DNA from: Chara braunii
Taxonomy: Eukaryota; Streptophyta; Charophyceae; Charales; Characeae
Assembly: GCA_003427395.1 (NCBI GenBank)
Contig: BFEA01000450.1
Span: forward strand, 1,211,625 to 1,262,382
DNA length: 50,758 nucleotides
Direction: 5' to 3'
Shown: in pieces, positions 1 through 10,705 of the stretch
How the letters are laid out: each line of letters opens with the position of its first letter
How positions within the stretch are numbered: position 1 is the stretch's first letter
Notes under the pieces: model-generated
What the model saw: only the letters and a program-made list of their open reading frames with translations
Told to the model about the DNA's origin: nothing
The model's database searches: none
Made by a program: the position numbers and the translations under genes

Positions 1-37
<37 letters not shown>
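1..37. repeat. T homopolymer at the window edge
   Basis: A run of 37 T residues opens the window. It could be the reverse-strand poly(A) tail of a retroposon lying to the left, but nothing beyond it is visible. Confidence 0.9.
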
Positions 38-38
<1 letters not shown>

Positions 39-450
39 AGCTAGGTCGGACAACCTCTATCCGGTCGAACATCCGACCAGATGTCCGGTCGCACATCCCG
101 GACGGTCAGGGGGGTCCCGGACGTCCAATCCAACAACCTAGGTTTAACATAACTGAAGAACTTTTGTCTTGGGATGATGTCGAAATTCATTGTCAATTTT
201 AAAATAAAAAATAAAATTACATGCACACCCAATTTATGTTTATTTTTTTTGTGCATTTAATTGCTAAAACTTGAGGTGTTCGGGCCCAGACGTCCGGGAC
301 CCCCCTGAATGTTTGCCCAGGACGTCCTGCGATCGGACAACTGGTAACATAGTTTTTTTTTTCCTTGTTTTTAATTATCCGGATTTCCGGATGATCCTGT
401 CCTCCGATCATCTGGCCAGATAATCCGACCAAATAATCCGGCCACATAAC
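38..450. repeat. Foldback-like inverted repeat rich in CCGGA/TCCGG
   Basis: The left arm (about 40-135) and the right arm (about 275-450, read on the minus strand) share blocks such as GGGGGGTCCCGGACGTC and GTCCG(A/G)TCGCA in the same order. The two arms are therefore an imperfect inverted repeat around an AT-rich centre. Short TCCGG/CCGGA words recur throughout. A foldback transposon remnant is possible. I see no coding capacity. Confidence 0.45.
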
Positions 451-454
451 CCAT

Positions 455-660
455 TCTACCTAGCCTATACATATATATATAATCACAAACAGAACTGCCC
501 GGTAAACCGTAGGCAGAGAGAGAGAAGAGGACAACAAACGAGGGGCTGAGAGAAACTGTTTCGTAGGAGTTTCATCGACTCATCAAGTGTCACAGCCCCT
601 CGTTTGTTATCCTCTCTCTCTCAGCCTACGGTTTATATATATATATATATATATATACAC
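455..660 (-). repeat. Hammerhead-like repeat family, copy 1, in a long inverted repeat
   Basis: On the plus strand this copy reads (AT)n, then GAACTGCCCGGTAAACCGTA at 492-511, a purine-rich stretch, and AACAAACGAGGGGCTG ending at 548. At 591-636 the same segment returns inverted (CAGCCCCTCGTTTGTTAT and onward to the CCTACGGTTTA block), giving arms of about 45 bp. Between the arms (549-590) lies a degenerate hammerhead-like core on the minus strand: UUGAUGA (586-580) where the canonical core has CUGAUGA, a weakened helix II, and GAAAC (562-558). Related copies lie at 35,851-36,130 and 50,671-50,758. Confidence 0.6.
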
Positions 661-2200
661 TAATGTTTGAATGTTCGTGGCCTAAAGAGTCCATGCTTAA
701 GGTTTTAATTAGGGCTGAAACCGATAGAGGAAAGGAGATCCCCTTCCTATACCGTTTTTGCTTCTTAAAAGTTTTTTAGTCGGAGGTTGGTCCTGGGCCT
801 GGATTCAAGGTCCTTGTCCAGGACATCCTTAGTCCTAGATTCCTCGTAGAAGGAATCACCCCCCGCGCAGAGCCTATTTGCCTTGCCCACCGGAACAATA
901 CTTCTCGAAGGTGCCGATATTGTGAAGGGCTCGACCCTCATAATACTTCGAGATTGACGCTTGAGTGTCATAAGCCGTACTCGGATCTACGATGGACCGC
1001 TTGATTATGAACACTACATAGTATGCCATTATTGCGACCGCTTGCGTATTCGTGCATTGTTACTCGATATGGAAAGATTCTGCGTCCGTGAGGTTTTGTA
1101 CTAAGCCCCCCACGCGTCGCCTATCCGATTTCCTTGTTGGAAGGTTATGGGATGACTACGAAAAGGACTAGGAGTCTTGTTTTGTTGTTTGTTTTGCGTC
1201 ATTCCGTATGTGTGAGTGTTGTGGAGTAACGCGTGGTATGTGGGATGCATCCTAGTCGACCGACGTCGAGTCGCGCTTGGAACTTCAGCCCCTCAAGACG
1301 TCAGTTCGCGTGCGGGTCCGATAGAGGCGTAAAACCGCGCGTACCCCCTATGCTACAACGAACGAGCAACGCCCTCGAGTGGTTCACCTCTGCGATTGCA
1401 ACTGATTAACTTTCGTTCTGTGGATTGGTAGCTCGGCGGGGATACGCCCACCGAAGGAAGGTGACAACTCCCGCAAGGTGGAGGTAAGTTGTACCTCGTG
1501 TTGGCCCTATCCTTTCGTAGGGGCCCGCGAGAGGTATGGCTGGCGCACTCGGCTGGAGCGGTTTGCGAAAGCTCCTTGTGTATCGCGAATAGTCCACCTC
1601 CTGCGTGACGCGGTCGGGAGGGTCCCGCCCTGCATGGGACCGGTGCACTCGACAAGTCTACTCGTTACGGGTCGATAAGTGTACGTTAGAAACTTCAACA
1701 TTAGTGCGGGTAGTTTGAGGCAGAAGGACGGAGCACTAAAATGTTCAGGCAGGAGAGCTATCTGTGTGTGTGTGCATCAGGTACCAGGGTCTAACTATTG
1801 AGAGAAGTGTGCAATTATGACTTATCGAAATGGACTTCATGGTTATAGGTTGAAGTACCTCTAGTTCATCTGGAGGTGGGAGCGGATGACAAAAGCCTGG
1901 ACCTATGGCAACAACCATCTTGGATTACATCCGCTGCAACCTGGAGGAGAGACTGTTAACGGGAACCCAAATATTCGCCGTTTTCGTTGGCAATTGCAAT
2001 GCAAATTTCATCAAAATTAAAAAAAACAAACGATATAACACCATAGTACAAACATCAAAAAAGGAAACTGGCAAAAAAAAAACGAAAAAAAAACGAAAAA
2101 ACACTATGAAACCTTAACACAAAGACACTGTCCGAGTTAAAATGAAGCGTCCAACGAATTCAACAAAATGCCAATTTTTTCATTATTGATCCAAACATGT
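661..2200. other. Stretch without recognised genes
   Basis: Only short open stretches occur, in overlapping frames on both strands, and none has a recognisable domain. The part from about 1,250 to 1,680 is more GC-rich than its surroundings, but the open frames there overlap each other on both strands and look like base-composition effects. An A-rich patch lies at about 2,015-2,105. Confidence 0.6.
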
Positions 2201-4935
2201 CAAAACTGCATACATGACATACCCTAAAGCATATATATATCACACAAAAAGAAAAACAAAAAAAAAAGCAAAATATCATCACAATATGACAATTTCAATG
2301 CAATTCGGTGCAAAATTCGTCGAAAATAACACTCTGGTTAACTACATGTGGACCGTCTCGTACCTAGAAGCAGAGACCTCAACTGGTACAACGAAACGAG
2401 AACAACTGCACCTCAACCGCGACACAGAGGCTGAGAGTGAGCCTAGTGACCTGGACGCTGAGACCCAGTCTTGGCACGGATTGGACCAGTGGCTACGGGA
2501 CCAGCCGCCTGCTGAAGCCGTGGAAGACGGACCAGAGGCCAACTGTTGACGATGACGAGACCAAAAACACTAAAGGGGTTAGACGAGTGGGAGAGAGAGT
2601 TACGTGCGTGATTCGTTTAGTTGACGTCAATAGTTTCATGCAGACTTCACGCGTGTTGATTTAGTGAGGGGAATCACGAAGTGAGCATCACCGCGCAGTG
2701 GAAATCATGGTGAGTGGCTCTTGCGTGCTCGGATGAAAGACTCACTAGGTTGAAGTTAGCTGCTCCTTTACTCGATGTGCGCGTGCTGTGCTTGTGGAGA
2801 ACCTTACGAGAGATGTTGACTGCCCCGTTTGCCATGCTTCCTCACGACAGAAGGGAGCAACGTAGAGGGGGAAAACTCATTTATCTTGAGTGGATGGCGT
2901 CACCGTGCTTGGAATGAGTGCCTCTCGTCGGTTGTCCTTTTCATACCCCCCCCATGACGGTTTGGACAGGTACTAGCAGAGGGAAGACATCTCCATGATC
3001 GAGTTCCAAAGCTAACGGTTGAAAGAGAGACTGACGTGCTTTGTGAGGTTGACATCATTGTCTCCCCCAAACGTCGATGTAATGTGCGTAAGTGGGTAGT
3101 GTGAGCAACCTGCAGATGACGAAAGGATGAGTGTGAGTGGCCTGCTACATACGAGCGATGAAGCTAGATGGAGGGGAATTACGCATACGAGAACTGAAAA
3201 TCCAAGAATGGTGTAGTCGACCACTTTCCATGCAAGGTACGTAAGTGCAAAAGAGAGTGAAAAACGATCACGGGGTATGAACAAGGGCATAAGACAGAAG
3301 AGATCGAAACTCCTTGGTGATCAGGTTTTGCATAAACTTCTTCGTTGACGCCAACATCCTCCTTCCGAATCGTGGCATTGCAACACAGAGACGTCGAGGC
3401 TTGCAAAGAAAATAGAAACAATGAGGGGAGGATAATGCAGACGCATTGAGTACCAACAATACACTTAAAGAAGTGAAGTCAGACCACACTGGACACGCTC
3501 ATAATAAGTTTGCTTATCTGTTGTTGTTGACGTCGACTATTTTCTTGCGACGGTCACCGTGCCTCGCTAAAGAGTTTACAAGATAATCTGATACTTACTG
3601 CGTGCTCCACTACAATCGTTAATGTCTAATTGATCGATTGCTCATAGCTACTAAGGAGGGGTTAAACCCCTGAGGGTACTGAGAGCTAGCAGGTCAATCA
3701 CAAAATATGAGGGAGAGGAGTATAAAGTCTCATCGGTAAGTGATTGTACAATGATAATACTCTTGTGATTCGCACTGAGAAGAAGAGGCGATCGAAAGAG
3801 AGAGAGAAGTATTTAGTCGTTGAATATCTTGATTGACATTCTCGCACACTGTGAGTTGCCAATCCTTAACAAAAGCAATCCTTTACCTAGAGAGACTGAA
3901 ATCCTTTAGCGTCGTGAGTGGGTGCGTGAGTGGATCGAGTGTGAGAATCTTCAGGGTTTGATTAATGGCAGAAGGAAAGTTCATTTCATTGCTTACTGTC
4001 AACTCCAACTGAGTGACTTTGCATTCCCGTGAATGTAAAAGAAAGGGAAAAAATCATTATGGGTTGTACGTGACATAAATGAATTCTTTGACACCAACAA
4101 CCGTTCAAAGATAGATTACGTTCATAGTTCGTATCTCATCATGATAAGAGGGTTGAAGCTAACCAGACAATTGGAGCATAAGTATGACAGAAGTTGGGTA
4201 AACAACATTTGTGGGTCTGTTAAGATCAAACCTTCTCCCACAACACTACTAGACTTCAGTCTCACTTCACAACTGTTGGGGTCACCTGTTCTCTTACGCA
4301 GACACTTTATCTGCCATTGCAGGAATCTGGACTGACTAAGATGTGTGACTAGGATCAGCTGTAGGGAGAGGTTCTTACAAATAGCTGAGATTGGATGGTG
4401 GTGCAAGGGCTCACTTAGGTTGGACGTGATATATTGTTGTAAAGTTTTGAAGAGGAATCAAATACAGACCCGGAGGTAAGCCTTGGCATTACCAATGCTT
4501 TGACAAATCCTTCATGAGTCAAGGTTACTAGCTGGTGGGACATAAGTGCCTTAAAAGGGGACCTGGCAAGCGCAATCGAACACTTTCTTGCAGTTTGAAA
4601 AATGTTGACCCATGAGAAGGTGCAGCGTGAGTTAAGATGCTTTGTTATTCATAGTTTTTTTATTATTGTTATTATTACCTAGATATATCTGTTACACTGA
4701 CGATGCAGCCTAAGTAGCAGATGGCAAACGAAAAGGAAGATAACTCTAAGTTTAAGAAGAGACGCAACGTCACACAAGTTGAGTGTTGCATAGAATGGTG
4801 CCTTCAGTTACGCTTGACTGAATCGAGTGATAGTCCCATTTTACACAGTATGTGCAGACTCGACGAGAAGGTCAGAATCTCTAAGAACTGCCTAAAATCC
4901 AATTTATCGCTTGATGGGTCCGTAAATCTCTAACA
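2201..4935. other. Stretch without recognised genes
   Basis: The longest open stretch (2,214-2,549, plus, 111 codons) encodes an acidic, low-complexity sequence that I cannot place in any family. The other open stretches are shorter and overlap on opposite strands. No RNA gene, terminal repeat or clear tandem repeat was seen. Confidence 0.55.
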
Positions 4936-5150
4936 CTGTGCCCGTGCGATCGCACGAGCGAGCGATCACATGAGCCCATAAATACTCCTGTGATTATACG
5001 AGCGCACAAACTGTGCAAGTCTATAGATGCTTGTATGACTACACAAGCGCGGGACCGTGTAACTCTATCAACGCTCATGTTACTGTGCTAGTTTATAAGC
5101 GCTCGCTCGACTTTGTTAATGTATGGGTCAACGTACAAACTTGCATGCGC
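4936..5150. repeat. Degenerate tandem repeat, unit about 45 bp
   Basis: Four to five diverged units recur, each with the pattern CGAGCG...GTGYAA.TCTATA..NGCTYRTRTGACTACA. Examples are AGTCTATAGATGCTTGTATG, AACTCTATCAACGCTCATGT and AGTTTATAAGCGCTCGCTCG. The units are too diverged for exact borders. The first unit also holds a short palindrome-rich part (GCGATCGCACGAGCGAGCGA). Confidence 0.5.
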
Positions 5151-6482
5151 GCGTTTGAGTCTGCAAATGGGATAATCAACTCAACCCTTCACGCCGACTG
5201 ACTAAGGACATGTGAATAAAATTAGTTTTGCGAAGGGTTGAGTTTGAGTAATGAGTCGCAGAGGAAGGAAACGACAGTTAAGAAAAATAGTCTATTTAAT
5301 TGCTAAATTCCTACTTGATAGGGATTAGCATTAGCCGTGATGAACGAGTCAAAATGTTGGCAAAGATTGATTTGCCTGACTAAGACGGTGGTACGTCACC
5401 TGTTACATGATGCTGCGAACAAGTCCTCTAGCCAAAGCTGAATCTCTCGCATTCCTCAGTCCTTACCTCTGATTGGAGAGTTCCCTAGCTTGAAATCGAT
5501 CATGGGATATATTTCACTTCATTGGTAAAAGATAAAACTCATAAATACATCAGATTCTTCTCTATTTTCTTAGAAAGTACACCGTTGTTTACAAACGGAA
5601 AACAGACACAATTGACTTCCTTTGATTGCATCGCAAGCGTATCCCATTATGTGGAGACCAAATTCCTCACCCAGTTATGATCTAGTTTTACGGAGATGAG
5701 ATCTCTTGTGTGGGATCACTAGCATCCGGATCTTCAATGTAACTTTTTAAGGACTAGGGAAGGTCATGCCAAAAGTTACTATGTAGATTATTGACACTTT
5801 TAGATATGACACGTGCTCGGAGAAGCCTCCCTTTCATATGAGACTGACTCTGCGTTGGAGGCCGACTTGACGAGCAATTGTTAGGTACTCTGTATGCAAG
5901 CTAGCCTCACATCTGACGAAAGAGTTACAAAGAACACTCACGCTGGGTATAAAATGTCTCGGTCATGGTTGCGTGATTAACAGTCAGACATAATACTTTG
6001 AGCATGTGACTAAACTTGAACTACAATCGTAATACTTAAACAACGGGTCATTGCACCTAATTCCACTTCAAATCTGAGTTCGCTCGGACAGGCTTCGAGC
6101 ACTATATCAATGGAATTCGAGGTGTATTGCACTTTGCGTACTGCCTAAGTGTACCCCAAAACAAGTGGCGCCCTGTTCGGTATTCTGGTGACAATTATGA
6201 GTTGTAGTCTGAGCTAAATATGAGCAAAGAGGCTACATAATGCGTCATTCATTAACAAGGGTGACTCAATGACCCCGAAACACATGGCACATGCTGCCTA
6301 CTCCCAAGTAGGAGAGAATCAACGACTATTGGGATTGGGTTGCAGGAGGTCCTTGTGACTAAGTCTGCTGTAAAGTTCCGCAATGAGTCCCTACAGAGAG
6401 AGACTAACCGCAAACAAATAGTAGTGTTGCTCCGCTGCTGTCCCTCTTTCTCTCATTTGTTTCCTCTCGCAGTAATTTGTTA
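5151..6482. other. Stretch without recognised genes
   Basis: I see no open frame with family features, no RNA gene and no clear repeat here. Base composition resembles the pseudogene region that follows, so unrecognised decayed sequence may extend into it. Confidence 0.5.
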
Positions 6483-7770
6483 TAAGCCATAATTGTTGGT
6501 CAGTCCCTCACTCAGGAGATCATTGGAAGTAAGGGTATTTTGGTGATACATTGTGGGTGGTATCAGGACAAAATAAAAAGTTGGGAAGAGAAGGCGGTTG
6601 AGAGCGTTCAGTTCTATAGAGAGTTAAAGAAAAAGAGGACAAATGAGTTAGTAGAAAACCAAGAACTCGTTGAGTATGTTGTCTGTTTTCACGAATTTAA
6701 TGACATACTTCACAGTACGCTCTCTTCCATTTAGTCTGTTGACCTAGCAAGAGGGATCATCAATGGTCAGCAGAGAATCTACTATGGCAATTATTTCCTC
6801 AACTCAAAGTGATCACCTCATGCTAAATGGTCGACGGAGAAGGGTGTAAAGTAAAAAAACGAACAGACTAGTGAAGAAACATTGAGGTAGACTACGTTGC
6901 ATCACTTAAGAGACAGGTGGAAAAGAAAACATTCAACACTATCTACGGACAAAGAGTAACAAGGTACAATAGTAATTATCAGGATTTCGACAGTGGGACA
7001 ATTAATACAATCACGTCATTTAAGACAATCAAGTATTCCAAAAAAATCATCAGGAACTAACCGTAATTGTCGTCCATATGAGCACAGTTCTATTATCTCC
7101 AGTCAGTGGGACCGTCTTGGCCCATCTTAATCAAATTGCTCTCGGAGACGCTTTTCAACACAAATATGTCAGTGCAGTTGGATTCAGGCAGGGAAATCTG
7201 TCATTCTATGTTGTTCACACTGAGTTTGTTGAAGACATCATTCATGATTCGAGGATTTATTTGAAAAAAAAACAAAGAAAATCATGATCTCTTTGACCGA
7301 GTTTGGATCTTAACAACAAAATACCTTGAGGAGAGAGAGCAAGAGTTTGATGAGAGTGGGACAAAGCTGATCCGTAGCTTTGGACCCAAGCTCTACACGG
7401 ATTATCCCAAGCCTTCAATTCCTTTTCCTCTCACAGAGGCTCATGTTGGGGCGACTTGGTTGATTTAGCAAAGAAGTACATTTCTCCTGCAGAGATCGAT
7501 TACGATGCACTGACCGAACTGTCTGAATTTCAACATCTCAGACGAGGAATCTTCTCCAAACATTATCTTCCTACTCTATAGGAGGAATTTCGTGTCATGG
7601 TTGACTTCCGGATCATGAGTCTTGGATGAAAATGTTCAAAACTTGCAGGCTTTAGGTGACTCTATATCTCGAGGCCACAACCTCAGGAGGTACATAGACG
7701 TGGCTCAAGACACGAGAGATGTACTGTCAAATGAGAGGTTGAGGATGAGACTTAAGAAGGATGAGTGAGG
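6483..7770 (+). pseudogene. Decayed protein-coding gene of unknown family
   Basis: Several consecutive plus-strand stretches read like ordinary protein but lie in different frames and are separated by stops. About 6,486-6,731 includes IIGSKGILVIHCGWYQDKIK. About 6,885-7,060 includes VDYVASLKRQVEKKTFNTIY. 7,078-7,284 includes SPVSGTVLAHLNQIALGDAF. About 7,286-7,455 includes LIRSFGPKLYTDYPKPSIPF. About 7,455-7,580 includes DLVDLAKKYISPAEIDYDAL. The pieces have balanced composition, with charged, aromatic and hydrophobic residues mixed, unlike the low-complexity frames nearby. I do not recognise the family and no catalytic motif stands out. It may be an old gene, a viral remnant, or an unknown mobile-element protein. 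There are at least four frame changes and several stops. Confidence 0.45.
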
Positions 7771-8240
7771 ACTCTTAATGACTGCCGACCATGTCTGTTC
7801 ATTTGTACTTTATGAGATTATTATAAGTTCTTACTTTTCCCTCATTTATCTTATCTTTACCTTGAGTCAGTCAGTTTTGCTTTATCTGCATTAACTTTGT
7901 TGATGATTATGTTTCCTGATGATCTTGTCGCAGTTCTCAAAATTAGTAAATTGCCAAAATTGATACATGCATGGCACATCAAAATTTCATGACTATTATT
8001 TGCATGATTTTTTCTGTTCCGAATTATAATAAAAGATTCCTAAGACCGGGGACCGGTGAAGACCACAATTGAAGGGTCTCGCTCGAAGCCCGACGCACAC
8101 AACAAGAAGGGATTTTCTTTATTCAAATTTCAAATTTACTTAATTATTTTAAAACTCATTCATACCCTGTGTGACAGCCTGTCGGCTTTTCGGTCGCCAG
8201 AAGTGGCCTAACTGGAAAGAGTTCGACAGCGCGCGGGCGC
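7771..8240. other. Stretch without recognised genes
   Basis: AT-rich sequence with a short GC-rich patch (about 8,040-8,100). Nothing identifiable was seen. Confidence 0.5.
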
Positions 8241-8257
8241 CCTCGCTCACTCTTTTG

Positions 8258-8578
8258 CTTTTTTTTTCTTTTTCTTTTTTTTTTCTCCCACCCCCCTTTC
8301 GTGCACATGCTGGTTTTGACATTACGATTAGTGTGGTTCAAAGCGAGGTAGTCTCAAGCATGTAGCCAACGATCTGGGATAGGGGCTCAATGATTTGGGT
8401 CTTCTTGGAGCAGACCTACGGGCTGCAGGGCTCCCAATTGGTAGGTAGGTTCTGCAACTTCTCTTTCTCTTTTTTTCTTTCTCTCACCTCCTGGCCGTGC
8501 ACACACTAGTCTTGACATCGGGTCAATGTGTTCCAAAGCGAGGTGGTCTCAAACATGTAGTCTACAATCTGGGATAGG
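8258..8578 (+). repeat. Direct repeat of about 120 bp, two copies roughly 196 bp apart
   Basis: Copy 1 (8,258-8,382) and copy 2 (8,459-8,578) both run from a T-rich tract through CGTGCACA(T/C).CT, TTGACAT, CAAAGCGAGGT.GTCTCAA, CATGTAG and ATCTGGGATAGG. They differ at scattered bases. The unit is probably a diverged segmental duplication. No coding content is recognised. Confidence 0.6.
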
Positions 8579-8670
8579 TGCATTGTCAGTCGATCAGTTT
8601 CGCTTGTGCAATTGTTACCTACTACACTGGGTCTCTGGTCGAACCAAAGATTAAGAAGTTGCTGTATTTG

Positions 8671-8728
8671 TGATGTCGGAGGGATGGTGGGCGTCCCAGT
8701 GATGTCGGAGGGATGGTGGGTGTCCTAG
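8671..8728 (+). repeat. 29-bp tandem repeat, two copies
   Basis: The unit TGATGTCGGAGGGATGGTGG plus nine further bases occurs twice head to tail, with two substitutions between copies. Confidence 0.8.
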
Positions 8729-8990
8729 TGATCCTAGACATGGCACGATATTAGCAGGAAGATCGTCTATTTGAGAGCGGGTGGGGGTGCAGTTCACTCT
8801 TCCTAAAGAGTGGCTGGTGGTGAATCCATGGATGGGAGAGCTTAGAGGGCGGGCAGCTGCAGCGAGTGTGCAAGGGAAGGGTTCTTTGCTTGTTATTCGT
8901 TGTGCTCCATTTTTCCCCAGTCAATAGCCTGACCTTTTTTTTTTTCTTTTTTTTTTTGAAAGATTCAGTCTCAGTCTATTACCGTCTTCC

Positions 8991-9135
8991 CTCGAACATA
9001 ACGCACATGTGTTGTAAACGAGTACAATGCATGTGTTCTATTCGAACAGCCCTAATATTCAAATACAATACATATGCGTTCTATTTGAATCATTTTTTTT
9101 TTCAATAACTCGAATACAAAACATATGCATTATTT
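8991..9135. repeat. Array of four near-palindromic ~30-bp units
   Basis: Each unit is close to its own reverse complement. Unit 1 (8,991-9,022) starts CTCGAACATAACGCACATGT and ends GTAAACGAG. Unit 2 (9,019-9,044) is centred on ATGCAT. Unit 3 (9,057-9,090) has perfect 9-bp ends ATTCAAATA/TATTTGAAT around CATATG. Unit 4 (about 9,107-9,135) is a diverged relative with ACTCGAATACAAAACATATG. The shared plan is TCGAATACAA..CATATG..TTCTATTCGA. It could be a cluster of sites for a dimeric protein or a decayed satellite. Confidence 0.5.
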
Positions 9136-9489
9136 TCAGGGGAAGACGATAAGTGGAGTCTTACATCGGTCTTACTTTCAATCCTCACCGTTGGACACGG
9201 CAGCACAACTGATTGATCATCAGTTGTGCTCAACACACACGAAAGCTCAGACCTTGAGAAATGAACGGTCCTGGTTGTCCATGGGTTTCTGGACCCGGTC
9301 TGAATTCCAGACCAGGTTCAGGTACTCCAGTTCGAGAGGGGTTAGCGGAATCCTAAGCGATCCCTGGCTGTACCAGAGCTCGCTTTTGCCACGCCCACTT
9401 AAACTGCTCTCCAGTTGAAGTGAGCCTTGGGAAATGGTCCTTGTTGGCCAACATGCTTAATCCTACGAATGATGTCAAGGGGAAGATCC
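9136..9489. other. Stretch without recognised genes
   Basis: Short open stretches on both strands, none recognisable. The sequence leads into the tandem repeat that starts at 9,490. Confidence 0.5.
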
Positions 9490-9712
9490 AACTGCTGTTC
9501 ACCAGGCCCAGTCTGGACAAGTAGATGAATCTGCCCATGTGTGTGAAACTGCTGTTCACCATGCCCTGTCTGGACAAGTAGGATGAATCTGCCTATGTGT
9601 GTGAAACTGCTGTTCACCATGCCGTCTGGACAAGTAGATGAATCTGCATGTGTGTGAAACTGCTGTTCACCATGCCCTGTCTGGACAAGTAGATGAATCT
9701 GCCTAATATATG
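9490..9712 (+). repeat. Minisatellite, unit about 57 bp, four copies
   Basis: Four consecutive units begin AACTGCTGTTCACCATGCCC and continue through GTCTGGACAAGTAGATGAAT to CTGCCTATGTGTGTGA. They start near 9,490, 9,547, 9,605 and 9,657. Small indels change the unit length (one copy has an extra G in TAGGATG, another lacks CCT). Open frames across the array are by-products of the repeat. Confidence 0.85.
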
Positions 9713-10289
9713 TGTGTGCAGTTCTTATCCAGCAAATAGCCATGCTGTCTTTCTGTCTGTCATCAACTACCATCACAGGTGATCATAACCTTTGCACCAC
9801 TCGTCAAACTGCCTTGCTATGTTGGCATAACCTCCTCGTACACAGATCTCAACAAAGCTGGCGATGAGGAGTACGACACACAGCTGGATTCTGGTTGGGG
9901 CTCTGCTTGGGCCTTGTCACATGGCGAGAGCGGCGATCTTGATAGGTCCGCCTCTGTACAAGACGGCACAGCCCGTTCGGGGCAAGAACACCTGCTCGAC
10001 CATGGCTTGCACAAGGTTTCTTTTTTCTTTTTCTTTTTTCTTTTTTTCTCTTTTTTTCTTTTTTTTTTCTTTTTTTCAACAGAGGGATCGAGCTGCTCAG
10101 CACAATTGGAACATTAGTCTCGTGCTTGCACAAGGTTTCTGCTCATCCACATGGGGGAAACAGCGGTGATGGTGTGCGGCACGTCCTCGTGTGCATGAAC
10201 AAAGCACCTAGGGTTGTCCTCCTGCTGTGGACCCCACTCAAGTACTAAAGCATTGTCGGAGAACCACAATGGTCACAGAGAGCATGGTG
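9713..10289. other. Stretch without recognised genes, with pyrimidine tract
   Basis: A tract of T with scattered C occupies about 10,018-10,077. Short open frames flank it on both strands, but none shows a domain. An exon cannot be excluded, though nothing supports one. Confidence 0.45.
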
Positions 10290-10705
10290 GCCACTCAATC
10301 AACTGCAAGTGCTGGTACTGATGCTGCTGCTGCTGCTGCTACTGAGGCTACTAGAACGACTACTACTTACCCTAAGCGCAACTGCTGCTACGAGAACCTT
10401 TACTGCTGCTGCACCTGCTACTGCACCTGCTACTGGCCTGGTACTGCACCTGCTACTGCCGCTGCTACGTAGTGCTACTGCTATTGCCACCTTCTTCCCC
10501 CGAATACACCATACGGTCAGTTTAGCTGTATTTAGATTGAAAGATACCCCAAATACAGCTATAATGACCGTACGTTGTATGCGGGGGAAGAAGGTAGTGA
10601 AGGTAGTGCTACTGCTACGGCAACTGCAACTGCGACTGTGACTGCGACTGCCCCTGACCCTGCACCCGCACCTGCACCTGCACCTGCACCTGCGATTGTG
10701 GCTGC
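10290..10705. repeat. Trinucleotide/hexanucleotide tract (CTG, CTA, CCTGCA)
   Basis: Imperfect GCTGCTGCTACTG-type and CACCTGCACCTG-type repeats extend from about 10,310 to 10,475 and again from about 10,605 to 10,705. A 107-bp MITE interrupts them. The long Ser/Cys/Arg-rich or Leu/Ala-rich open frames over this tract are shadows of the repeat. Confidence 0.75.
10489..10595. mobile_element. 107-bp MITE, family member 1
   Basis: Terminal inverted repeats of about 30 bp: ACCTTCTTCCCCCGAATACA at the left, and its near-perfect reverse complement ending GGGGGAAGAAGGT at the right. The inner part carries CAAATACAGCTATAATGACC, shared with the copies at 22,161, 22,326 and 37,209. Its length of 107 bp equals that of the copies at 22,326-22,432 and 37,209-37,315. 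There is no coding capacity, so it would depend on an autonomous DNA transposon not seen here. A clear target duplication is not visible. Confidence 0.75.

Noticed and set aside
1353-1701. Overlapping open frames on both strands in a GC-rich patch
   Set aside because: Four frames overlap each other with no domain; this is expected from low stop-codon density in GC-rich DNA.
2214-2549. 111-codon acidic frame as a gene
   Set aside because: Low-complexity sequence with an A-rich start region and an open antisense frame; no domain or splice context visible.
9490-9712. CRISPR-like array
   Set aside because: Units are contiguous without unique spacers, and the context is eukaryotic.
9353-9776. 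Repetitive minus-strand proteins with HTHGQIHLLVQTGHGEQQF-like units
   Set aside because: They mirror the 57-bp minisatellite; the indels shift the frame, so no selection on a protein is visible.
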